Assembly (NCBI RefSeq): GCF_024763615.1
Contig: NC_077224.1
Location: forward strand, 59,530,712-59,594,711
Source of the DNA: Phlebotomus papatasi
Taxonomy: Eukaryota; Arthropoda; Insecta; Diptera; Psychodidae
Direction: 5' to 3'
Length of the DNA: 64,000 bases
In this document: positions 1-10,785 of the stretch, in pieces
How the letters are laid out: each line of letters opens with the position of its first letter
Numbering within the stretch: position 1 is the first letter of the stretch
Position numbers and translations under genes: made by a program
Notes under the pieces: generated by a model
The model's input: the letters and a program-made list of their open reading frames with translations, nothing else
What the model was told of the DNA's origin: nothing
The model's database searches: none

Positions 1-1039
1 TGCGGAAAAGAATGTACATTTGTATGTGGAAGTTTTTTTTACAGAAAATCTCAAGAAAATCAAGATGGCGGCCGTGTAAATCAATTTTGATCTAAAATGT
101 ATTTTCTTTAAATTTTCTAGTGAAAGATTTTTACTAAATGTGGATAATTTGATGTTGTTGGAAAGGTTTTGAAATTCTCTACGATCTGTACTTTAAAAAC
201 ATACTTAATATTCTAACACTACTTTCTAAAAAATAGAAATGTGGTTTTAAAATGAATTTTGTCGAAATAGGAATTTTACAGCGTAGTCTGACATTTTTAA
301 CATGATTGTCCAGACGGGAGACTTGTTCCGAATACCGTTTATGTATTTTTAATTTTAAACAGAAATAAAAAGGGATTAGCCAAAACATACACCATATAGC
401 CGTAAAAATTACGATAGGCTAAAAGGAGGTTGATAATGCAGAAGCACTTTAGTACAGTAAAGTGCTAAAAAAACATGTTCATTTTTCATTGGAATAATAC
501 CATAACTCAGATAAATCTGAGTTTGTTTTTCATACCAACATTCATTTGTTCAAGTCATTTTATAAAAGCTATTTTTGGTAAGAAAATGATCTGAGAAACT
601 GGAATTTAGTACATATTTTAAAATTCTAAAACGAAGTATCAAAACTGGACTGGAAACGCTCACTAATGGCATCTACACAGTTTGAAAAATTTTCGTCAAA
701 ACGGATTAATTTGCTTTGTTTTGTTTATTTCTTTTACAATAAACCTTTGATGTCAGCTTTTGCATTTTAGCTTCATTTTTAAATTTTCTTAGAATAAAGT
801 TTAAAATTTGTATTTCCCGGATATTCTGATAATTTAAATCTATTTTACTGTAGTGCATTGTTCATTTAGTGCAAAATATTTCCTTTGCAGACCTACGAAA
901 TGCTCTGCATTTTTATTGCTCGAACTCCACAGAGAGAGAGCAGCATATACAATCCATCGATTTTGATTTATATATATATTTCGACTCCTTACCGATCCAA
1001 GGTGTCGCATTTTAGTAGAATTTTGGAAATATGTAGTTT
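1..1039. other. AT-rich DNA, nothing recognised
   Basis: Only short frames without coding character. No repeat family seen elsewhere in the window is evident. Confidence 0.6.
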
Positions 1040-1600
1040 CGTATGTGTCCGTCCGCCCTTCCGTCTGTCCGTCTGGCTGTCGCTAGCTCTAGAGGCCAAA
1101 CGGTTAGAGATAGATACTTGAGACCTCCTTATAAATCGACCCTGGTACAATTAACATGTTCCTAATTTCTTCCTACCCTTTCTGTTCCCCACCTGAACCA
1201 TTTCTTGACATAAATAACGACACACTGTTTATCCGTTTGTCCGTACGGCTGTCGTCAGCTCTAGAGGCAAAACGGTAAGAGATAGCGATGTGAGACCTTC
1301 GAAGGTTCCTAATTTTTGGGAGCCATTTTTTTGGAGATTGCTGAAAAAGAAGTCGTGGGATTTTTTACATTCTTGAATATGTTTTATAGGTTGCCCAGGC
1401 GGACATTTCGTCCTTATACGAAACCTTGAATCATTCCTATAATAACGTTTCTTCAAGGTCAAAGGTTGAAAAGGCTTTAGACATTTCTTAACCAAATGGG
1501 TTCATGTTTGGATTCGTTGGAAAGGTCTTGGAATTCCTGACAAGCCTAGATCGATTTCAACCCGTTATGAATCATCAACTCCATGGCAAGTTGTCTATTT
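1040..1600 (+). repeat. F-family dispersed repeat with duplicated GTCCGTCC arm
   Basis: The GTCCGTCTGGCTGTCGCTAG arm appears twice (1045-1125 and 1228-1300). It is followed by CAGGCGGACATTTCGTCC and the TCATTCCTATAATAACG block. The family continues in pieces to 3490, interrupted by the LINE fragment and hairpin MITE. Confidence 0.65.
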
Positions 1601-1759
1601 TATGTAAAGTTAGTACTATTTGAAGTCAGCTCATGTATTCAGCTCACACAGCTTGCAGGTGAAAAGTATTTCGACAGAAATCTGGTTATTATTAATCGTT
1701 TCGTGGCTTAAAATTAATTTTGTCTGTGACAGCAACCAGGGGACAACGGACAAACACAC

Positions 1760-2480
1760 AAGTGAGGGGTGGTTTGGATTCCCATCGTTGTCTATTGTCT
1801 CTCGAGTTCGAGTGCGCTACGTAGCTTCTCAAACTATTGGGAAACTTCCATGTCTTCCAGTCTTGATCACCTCCAAGAGAAAAGCTTTCCCTTACTTCAA
1901 CAAAATATGAAAGACTTGACTACTGATGAAGGCTTGGAGACCGAGCCGAAAGCTTTGGAGATAGTTGATGTGTTTCCCTGAGTGATTGTCTCTTCCCGAC
2001 GACTTCCGGATTTCCCTATTATTGTATGAAAGAAGGACTTCCTTCCACAGATTGAGTCTGACCTTCTCCGGAGCTTTGTCAAGTGGTTTGACAGAGTCAC
2101 AAAAGCTCCTGCGAGACTTCAGCCTTGCTCTTGGTTTTTTGTAACCATGGAGAAGATGATTTGGTTCAGAAAGAACTTTGGAAATCTCTCTACTGGAGTT
2201 GATTTGTCTCCTCACCCGTGTTGGAGCAATTACTGCTAAGCAATAAAGTTTGTCCACCTTGAGCTTTGTGGGTGAGGTATTCGCTTGTTCTTTCGTCACT
2301 CAATTTAAGCCTCGTGGTGCAAAGATCAGTCAGTCCCCGGAGACTGTCCAGGAGTACCGATTTAGTTCTGTTGAAAGCCCTAAATGTGCGTGGAGGTTCC
2401 TTCCTTGATCCCAGAAATCTAGTATGTTTATCCGTTCACAGAGTTCAGTATCCTACAAAAGGGGTACAGTCCTAGATTTT
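1760..2480 (-). other. GC-richer segment with a 135-codon minus-strand ORF, unrecognised
   Basis: The minus-strand frame at 1892-2299 is basic and polar (for example KAPEKVRLNLWKEVLLSYNN) with no domain I know. It sits inside repeat mosaic and may be a decayed retroelement gene. A host gene is less likely because no splice structure is visible. Confidence 0.3.
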
Positions 2481-2644
2481 GAAATATTTCACGTAACGGT
2501 CAGAAATACAGGAAAAATCCCATATGAATCTGTAAATGTGAGATTTGGCGTCAACAAAACAAGACACATGCCAGGAAGATGAGTACCGGTTCATAACCGA
2601 GAACTATTTTTATCCAAAATTCAATTTTATTTTGATACGGTGAA

Positions 2645-2842
2645 AGATTCCCCAGAAAAGCTATGCAAGCCATTGTGAGAAGGCGTCGACCTCGGAGCAG
2701 ACCTGGGACAAGGTGGCTGAATAAAATTCAGGATCTTGCGTGGGAGCGCCTTGGGATCGAATCCGAACATCTTCCTGAAGTGGCGGAGGATCGACAAGCG
2801 TGGGCTGCTAATTTGGATGTCATGGGCCCGCGACCTCAATAG
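2645..2842 (+). pseudogene. 3' end of a non-LTR retrotransposon ORF2
   Basis: An open stretch of about 60 codons from 2663 ends with TAG at 2842 and reads RRRRPRSRPGTRWLNKIQDL followed by AWERLGI and VAEDRQAWAANLD. Basic R-P-R-T-R-W followed by a D-R-x-x-W motif is typical of the extreme C-terminus of LINE reverse-transcriptase ORFs. An (AATG)n tail follows at once (2858-2876), as expected for the 3' terminus of a 5'-truncated LINE copy. The flanking sequence on both sides belongs to the dispersed F-family repeat, so the LINE inserted into it. Confidence 0.65.
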
Positions 2843-2983
2843 GGATAAGCGGTTGAAAATGAATGAATGAATGAATTTTGGTTCAGTATTTTCGGTGATC
2901 TTTTGAGTGATTCATAAATCGGTTCAAATCTATTATGAACCGGTAAAAAATTTTCGTCTGGAAATAACTTCTAGTATAAGGTA

Positions 2984-3369
2984 AGGGCAGAATCACATTG
3001 ACAGTAAAATGCTCACCGTATTTCGTTAATTTACGCATTTTCATTGCAATTCTTATGCAAATTCTCGATTACCGTATTACCTTATCTCATACTCGGTGGC
3101 ACTAGGTGAAAATAATGTAAGAAATTTGAAGAAATAAAACAAAAATTCGATAAACGGTGAGCAAAAAAAGCAGTTTTGTTTTTCCTCACCGTTTATTGAA
3201 TTTTCGTTTTATTTCTTCAATTTTCTTACATTATTTTCACCTAGTGCCACCGAGTACGAGGTAAGGTAATACGGTAATGAAAAATTTGCGTAAGAATGCA
3301 ATGAAAATGCGTAAATTAACGAAATACGGTGAGGCTACGGCGAGCATTTTGTCAATGTGATTCTGCCCT
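2984..3369. mobile_element. Near-perfect hairpin MITE
   Basis: Arms of about 185 bases (from AGGGCAGAATCACATTGAC to the mirrored GTCAATGTGATTCTGCCCT) surround a loop of about 15 bases. The only sizeable asymmetry is an extra GGCTACGGC-type stretch in the right arm. No coding capacity. Confidence 0.9.
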
Positions 3370-3499
3370 AACGCTTAAAACTGTTTTGGGTGATCTTTGG
3401 AGTGATTCATAAATGAGTTCAAATCGGTTGAGAACCGGTAAACGCTAAACGATATCGGGCACTTTGCAAAGTTTAGGACGCTTTGACACCCCTTTTCTA

Positions 3500-5220
3500 C
3501 TATTTTTATTGGTATTCTGTATTCTTTGTGTGGTAGCTATGCAAGGTTGCATTTCGTCAGTGCCAATCATTCGTGGGAATTGTCTTCCAAGCTAGAGATT
3601 TGTTTATCAGGAAAAGATTGTTTGGAATGTTTCTGAAGGACCGCAATTCGCTTCTCACTTTGGAAAGTCTATGGCACAAATATTCGTCTTTTGAAACTTT
3701 TGATGAAAATAATCTAAAAATTCTTATTATTTCGCACAGATATTTAATGTTTGGCTAACACTGTCGTTTTAGGTACTACAAGAGTATGTTGCATTATATA
3801 CTGTATATAGGCATGTTATGTGTGATCAGTGATGTGTAGCTTACAACACTCTTATTAATGAATCAACAGGTTTTACTGAAGAATGTCTCATTCTATGGAA
3901 AAATACCCCTCCATAAATCTTCTTTTTTTTTTTCTTCTTAAGAATGAAATTTAACTCTGCTGTGCATCATTTCAATGTTTCATCTTCATCAAATGCTGAA
4001 AGAACGTTCTATTTGACATTTTTCTCTTTTGTTTTCATCTTAATCAGCACTAAAAGTATAATTTGCATAAATCAGATAGGAAGCTTTAAAGACTTTTGAG
4101 ACATGCTATAGTACAATTATGGTTTATTTATTTTGTTCACTGGAATTCCTCTTTTTTTTTTAAATAAATGTCTAACATAAGAAACATTAAATGGGGTATT
4201 TTTGATCTTAGGTTCTTTTATGCTCTTGCCTTCTGAAGTGTCGTTTTTGTGGGTGGGGTAAAAATGATGACCAAGAATCAGAATAACACAGAAATTATCT
4301 TGTCGAAAGTATTGTCCAACAAGGTTGTTCTCTTGCTGAGCTTGGAAGATAGGAATATGAAAAAGAAATCTCAATAATGTATTATTGTCGGATGGCTTAA
4401 GGGCGGTTTAGAGGAATAAGGAGGATGAATTATTGCTAAAAGTATCGAAGGAAGAGATTAAATTGACAATTATCTTGTCACCACAATCACGGCAACATTT
4501 GTATGTACCTGGTAATCTCCAGGTTCTATGAATTTGTGTCTCTTCTTTGGATAATTTTTGCTTAAATCTTCAGGGATGAAAATATGTGCATAGGAACGAA
4601 CATGAAGGTTAAAAGGTTACAGTAGATCGCTGAAGGGGTTATGTAACTAAAGTTTCTGATGAGAACCGTTAAAATGTTTCCCTTTTTTTCTACATGTATG
4701 CATATTTTCTCAGTCCGGCAAGTTTTTCCTCTTCTATTTATGTATCCATCGTCAGTAATTTACTTTGTCGACTCAAAAGAGGTGGTTTCTGTACTTTGCA
4801 AATGTAGCATTGTCTATTAAGGAATGGAACATAGAAGACGATTGGTTTAATTTATACATTTTAACATAAGAGTCAGATTTAAAGTGGAATATTTATGTGG
4901 TCCTGCATGCAAAGTGGAAAGAAAGTAATTTTTGAATTGAACTTTCGCAAGTATTTCATAATAAATCAGTTAGTCTTATTCGCCACTGAAGTAAATAGGA
5001 GATATGTACATAAGAGATATCTCTCAAATGAGAGATTTAATACATTTAAATTTATGTGAATATTGTAGGTGTGGTTCATGGGATTAAAGTTCTCGTTTTT
5101 TTTTCTTAAGTGAATTTTCTAAGATAAAACGGATAGAGAGTGTAGAGTGTACTTCATATGTTATAAAATCGAGGGGTTAATCACTAGACTAAGCAAAACT
5201 TTAATTAAAAAAAAGTAATA
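3500..5220. other. AT-rich DNA, nothing recognised
   Basis: It follows the end of an F-family repeat (TTTGCAAAGTTTAGGACGCT) and runs to the family A MITE. Frames are short and uninformative. Confidence 0.6.
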
Positions 5221-5223
5221 ATA

Positions 5224-5651
5224 GGGTAAGTGTACCAAATTTCGGCCAGCTTACAATTCCGGCCACTTCTATTGTTCCTTGAATTTCCATGAACTTTTAG
5301 TTTTTGCATATCCTAAAGATTATACAATGCAAAAAATAACAAAGACTGTTGCTTCGGCAAATGTGATGATGTGAAAAAGACATTGGAAAAATTCCGGAAG
5401 GGCAAGGAAATATGAGAATGAAGGTGGCCGAAATAGACCACCAATGCTATGTCTACATTTTTATTCATTTTAAAATGTATTAAGAATGATTTTAGGGAAA
5501 ATAATATCGATAAGCTGTTTACAAAGTTCCAAGAAACACTTCTTAAGAAGAAATAACAAAAAAATAATTAATTTTAATTAATAATATTACATTTCAAACT
5601 CGAGACGTTAGCGCTTGCATGCAACTATGCCGAAATTTGGTACACTTACCC
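5224..5651. mobile_element. MITE family A, TA-flanked (GGGTAAGTGTACC ends)
   Basis: TIRs GGGTAAGTGTACCAAATTTC and its inverse are flanked by TA. About 428 bases, no ORF. Related copies lie at 9669-10096, 31272-31690 and 43727-44842. Confidence 0.9.
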
Positions 5652-5709
5652 TAGAAGTCTAGCCTCAGTTATATTAAAAAAATCATAAACAAGTTTAAAG
5701 TTAAGATTA

Positions 5710-6087
5710 GGGTAGAGTCAGTACTTTTCGCCACCCTTAAGCTTTTATGGCCTCCTTAGGTGTAAAATTTTTGTCAGACTAAAATGAATTATTGTATAAC
5801 GATACTTTGAATCAACATCTATCTAAATATCTAGGATACTTTTCGAAAATTTTAGTGAAACTCATTGAAAAATTTGCATTTTCACCAATTGTTCTTGTTT
5901 CAATACCTTTCGCCACTTATTTTAAAATGAATTTTAAATAATTAAGAGACATGATAACCAATTGAAAGAGTAGAATAGAGCATATTATGAGTGTAGAAGT
6001 ACCATTTATTATTAAATTCCTTAAATTAGTCGTTTTATCTTAGGTGGCCAAAAAGTGCTTACATGGCGAAAAGGGCTGACTCTACCC
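5710..6087. mobile_element. MITE family B, TA-flanked (GGGTAGAGTCAG ends)
   Basis: TIRs begin GGGTAGAGTCAGTACTTTTC and end with CTGACTCTACCC, flanked by TA. It lies about 60 bases from a family A element. Confidence 0.88.
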
Positions 6088-6477
6088 TATTCCAGTATTT
6101 TAAGTGTGGATGACTTCCCCTCCATCCCATTCAAAACCATGTTTTCTTGATTTTCCTCGAAAACTCCTTCTAAGATTTCTTTTATTTTTGGATATGTTTG
6201 AGAGGTGGTTCAGGCGAACATTTCGTCCAAACATACCTATTACATAAAAAATTGCCATCTTGAATTTTCGTAAGTCAATGTTTAAATGGTCTTGAAATCA
6301 GTAATAAATCCGTTAAACATCCATGAATGAGTTATCTTTCTCGTGTCTACATTTTTTGTTTGTCCGCATGATTGTGACTCATGCCAGAACATTCTAAAAT
6401 GATAATTTCTTTACCAGTTTTTATTTATTTTGGAATGCTTTAATAATTTAGAAGAAATAAAGAAGAAGATTTATAGA

Positions 6478-6722
6478 AAAAAAGGGGGTGCGATTAACTT
6501 TTTTCCTCGTAACTGTAACACTTTTTAGGTGTAAAAATATATCAACATTTTTTAATGTTAATTTTACACCTATTAAGGGTAAAATTAACATGAAAAAGGG
6601 TAATCTTAACCCATAATACACCTAAAAAGCATAATATTTACACCGATTTCGGATCAATACTGCAGGGTGAAATAAACATTTCCGGAATGTTATTTTAACT
6701 TTTTCGTATTTCTCTCAGTGTG
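6478..6722 (-). mobile_element. MITE family J (CACTGAGAGAAATCC ends), inverted copy
   Basis: It reads as the reverse complement of the intact copy at 56403-56654. It carries repeated TTAACA/TGTTAA motifs and the terminal CTCTCAGTG. Confidence 0.85.
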
Positions 6723-7789
6723 TAATCCTGACGTGTAATACAAAGAATAAATAAGCGAGTAGCCCCTCGATTGTACAATACACAGCGAGTGCATTTGAAT
6801 GAAAAAGAATCTCGGTACTCTTGGTACTCCTTCGTCGTGTGATGACTGCCTTATATAAGAGATATGTGATTAAATTGAATGCCATTTAAATGAGAAGACT
6901 TCATGCTCTAGAGCCACTCAAATTGCCCATCAAGTAGCGCTCAACAACGTCATCCCAATGTTGAGATTCACGATGCACTCGATAATTTCATGGTAATGTG
7001 AATTCATTTGATAGATTTTCAATTATACCCACAATGTTATTAGTAAAAGCTTACGAGATCTAATGATAAATCTCTTTGATCGTGTATAAATCAAAAGTTA
7101 CTACATATAATAATTAAAATTGACTCCCATGATATCTCTTGATTTTTCAATAATGCAGATACTTTTGGTACCAATGTGCATGATTATTTATTTAAATTAG
7201 TATGTTGTGCATAGTAGAAATCTCAATTGATTTATTTCGTGTGATTTGTTACAATCAAACCACAATCAATTTAGAAAGTTGTCAGGTGAGATCTCCTACA
7301 CAAACTTTTTAGGATCTCATACAGAAATAGAAGCAACTGGCATGAATGATTTCCATTGCAATTTCTATATTTAGTATCTCTTAAAGTCATTTTGGATTCC
7401 CTTTCGAACATCATTATGTTTACACTATGTGTTGTGTGCATCAGACTTGCCTCAATTGTGGGTGAACCTGCTAAAATTGAGATAATAAGTTTTCCTTTAA
7501 GTGATCATAAAATATTTTATGACCTAATACATATTTTAATATAGTTTTATTATTTATTAAAAAGAAAATGTGCTTGGTTTTTGCTATTTTCTATAAAGCT
7601 TGTCTCTTCAAGATTTGCTTAACTTTATAGAATTTTGACGATCTATTTGCTTCAGCCCTTAAGGCAAGTTCAAGTGTCACGTAGAACCCGTCAAAGGAAG
7701 TTTTAGATAAAAAGCAATTCATAACAAAACAAGAAAATCAAAAAGACCAGTTCCAAGATTTTTCACATGTCCTATAAATTCTTTATCAT
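6723..7789. other. AT-rich DNA, nothing recognised
   Basis: No inverted repeats or coding signal stand out. Confidence 0.55.
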
Positions 7790-8330
7790 TTTGAATACTA
7801 TGTTTGTCGACTTCCGGTCTTCGACGACCTCTCCATACATTCATTTTCTTTTTCATTTTCGGGATTTTCGGATATGTTTTGAAGGCACACAAGGTGAAAT
7901 TTCATCCTTAAACACCTATGTTCGAAAAACATTTCGATATCGAATTTTCGAAAGTCAAAGTTTAACCACTTAAAGAGTGTATTATTTTTCAACCGATTTA
8001 CTTAAATTTGGACTTTTTTTTGAAAGATCTTGAAATTTAGAACTCGACTGCAACGGATTTAATCGGCAATGTACCTGTAAATGATATACTTTTCTCGAAT
8101 TTCCTTTTTTTTGTCCTTATGCTTGTTACTCATACTAAAATATTTTCAAATGTGATTTTCTTATGAATCTTTTTTTAATTTTGGAATGTTTTTCTTTATA
8201 AATCAATTTAATCGGTAATAAACCGGTCTGCATCTAAAAACCATGTGAAACGATATTACACGGACAGATCTTTCTCGTAAGTTCAAGAATTCCGCAAAGC
8301 TGGAACGCTTTGCCATCTTTTTTGCTAAAT
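7790..8330 (+). repeat. F-family dispersed repeat
   Basis: It has the GACTTCCGGTCTTCGACGAC end, the GGATATGTTTTGAAGGCACA core and the GCAAAGCTGGAACGCTTTGC end. No intact ORF. Confidence 0.65.
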
Positions 8331-8451
8331 CTTTTTATTTGATAGAAGTTTCAGTAAATTATGTGTAAATATTACTGGTACTATTCAATAATCGGCATTC
8401 AGAGATAAATTTCAATAATTTTAAACGTTTCAAATATATATATTTTTTCCT

Positions 8452-9044
8452 GGAGGGGAATTCTATAAGTATGACAATGTCATATGATGAATTTATAAAG
8501 TAAATTCTGCAAAAGTATAGAAAATGTGACTTAAGTCAATAATCGAGAGGGTTCATAGAGCTATTTGTAATGGTCATTCGATACTTTAATGTCGTTCTTC
8601 TCCCGAGTTTAACTATGAAAATTTGTCATATGTTATTGTCATATTTTTAGAGAAATCCCCTTCTGAACACAAATTCAGAAACAGTCTGACAATGTCATAC
8701 TATTAGAGAATATGCCCTATGTAAGGGAATTCTGTAATTTTTATGGCATTGTAACACCTCATTTCGACACTTGACAATAGCAAAATCGTGGAATTTTTAT
8801 CATATCATATGAGTTCGAAAATGAAATCTCTTTACTTAAAGATATTTTGCAAATACAGTATGTTTTGGTATTAGTCGATTTATTTTATAAAGTTGATTGC
8901 CATTTGAATTTCCAGGAATCTCATATATATAACCTTGTTACATGGCAATATCACGGTTACAGAATTACTTTTTCAAAAAAGTTCTTCTGAGATTTGAACG
9001 AAATTTGTCATATGACATTGCCATTATAGAATTCTTCTACTGGA
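8452..9044. mobile_element. Inverted-repeat element with repeated TGACAATGTCATA motif
   Basis: The left end GGGGAATTCTATAAGTATGA is mirrored by TGCCATTATAGAATTCTTC on the right. The motif TGACAATGTCATA, itself palindromic, recurs inside (8680-8700) and near both ends. Confidence 0.7.
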
Positions 9045-9225
9045 CAGAGTTTGAGTTACCTATCGTAACTTCCTTTATACTCAGAAAAGTGTAGAAATTA
9101 TAAAGTATAATTCATATGTAATTAAAAATTTCTTTTCGTGGCTATTTCTTTTGTGATAACGTATTACATGTCTGAGAGTGTTGTTTTGATAAAATCCTTA
9201 GACTGTATTTGGTTTAGAAGTTTAA

Positions 9226-10284
9226 CACTTTTTAAAACCCTAACTAAAAGTGTCACGGAGGGACCAAGTGGCAGCCGCTGCCATTTATCGGATTTTACAA
9301 AATATTTTGATATTTTTACTTACATTTTAACATTCGGAACTTTAATCAATTATTTTCTGATGTCTGAATCAGAAATTTCATCTCCTTTGTTACTGTATTT
9401 AAAGATTTCTGACCATTCGATGTTTTCATCTTGATTAGAATCATAGAGTAATGCTTTTTCATCGAAACGGTCACAGTAATTCACTGAATTTTCATTATTT
9501 TTCTTCCTAATAATTTGCAAAAACACTTTCTAACTTTTCTTTTAAGGTTTTTACTCATTAACAATCAAGAAAATTACGTCTGCAAAACGTCAAACTCTCA
9601 CATAAAATGCATATGGCAGCAACTGCCACTTGGTTCTTCTAAGTGCAGTTTTTTGTTTTTACGATATAGGGTAAGTGTGCCAAATCTCGGCATAGTTGCA
9701 TGCAAGCGCTAAAGTCTCAAGTTTGAAATGTAATATTTTTAATACAAATTGAGTTTTTTGTTACTTTTTTGTAAGGAGTGTTGCATGGAACCTTGTAGAC
9801 AGTTTATCGTCTTTATTTTCTCTAAAATCATTCTTTATATATTTTAAAACGAATAAAATTGTAGACATAGCATTTTTGGCTTATTCCGGCCACCTTCATA
9901 TTCTCATAGTTTCTTGCCCTTCCGGAATTCTTCCAATGTTTTTTTTTCAGATTATCTTGCTCGTCGAAGCGATATTTTTTATTATTTTCTGTATTGTATA
10001 ATATCTAGAGTATGTAAAAACTAAAAATTCATGGAAATTTGAAGAACAAAAATGTGGCCGGAATAGCAAGCTGGCCGGAATTTGGTACACTTACCCTATT
10101 TATATTAATATTTAATTTTTATTGAAAATTTTATAACGAAAAAATAGCCAGATAAATTTTGCTCGCTATTCAATCAGGCCTTCAGGCGAGATGATAAATT
10201 CTTCATCATAAAAATGAAAATTGAAAACAAAATTGGCAGCGGCTGCCTCTAGGATCCTTCCAAGTGGTAACAGGGCTATAAGTG
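9226..10284 (+). mobile_element. TTAA-flanked non-autonomous element T, copy 1 (interrupted)
   Basis: It is flanked by TTAA at 9222-9225 and 10285-10288. The ends are CACTT and AAGTG, with subterminal inverted GGCAGCCGCTGCC. The family A MITE at 9669-10096 sits inside it. A second copy lies at 24629-25407. A TTAA target is the hallmark of piggyBac-type transposition; there is no transposase here. Confidence 0.82.
9669..10096. mobile_element. MITE family A, nested in element T
   Basis: GGGTAAGTG/CACTTACCC ends with TA on both sides. The uninterrupted sister of the host (about 25235-25245) shows the empty TA site. Confidence 0.9.
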
Positions 10285-10396
10285 TTAACAGCTTTATTTG
10301 GAGTATGATCAGCTGATCAAGCGATCTGCAATTTGCTCGGTACTGATCAGCCGTTCTACCAATGCCATCAGACGGGGAATTGTGTTGTCTGTCTTA

Positions 10397-10783
10397 GGGT
10401 GGTGTCACCACTTCTCGCCAGTGACCCACTTCTCTCCACCTTTAGTTAAATCGAAGAAAAATCATATAATACGGGTAATAAAAAGGATATCAGGAAGAAA
10501 AAGCAATGCTGAATATATTTTTTAATAATACTGTCCAAAATAATTGAGTTTGGGCCTTTTCAAGTAGGTGGCGAGAAGTGGTTACTTTTGAATTTTTAAT
10601 AAAAATATATTTTTTTAAGTAATCCACCGTTAAATTGAGGGACTATTAGTCTGATATATCTATAGACAATATATCTAAGAATTTTTGTGTCAAATTTAAG
10701 CTACTTTATAATAAGAGTTTAAAAATTATAATTAAAATCATTTCAGTTTTTCCTAAAAGTGGCGATAAGTGGTTACTCCACCC
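10397..10783. mobile_element. MITE family C, TA-flanked (GGGTGGTGTCACC ends)
   Basis: The left end is GGGTGGTGTCACCACTTCTC and the right end GTGGTTACTCCACCC, flanked by TA at 10395-10396 and 10784-10785. The motif CACTTCTCGCC is repeated subterminally. Confidence 0.88.
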
Positions 10784-10785
10784 TA

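Noticed and set aside
9138..9434. 98-codon frame, similar to one at 24610-24864
   Set aside because: Both lie in copies of the same transposable element T and share sequence by descent. No domain is present.
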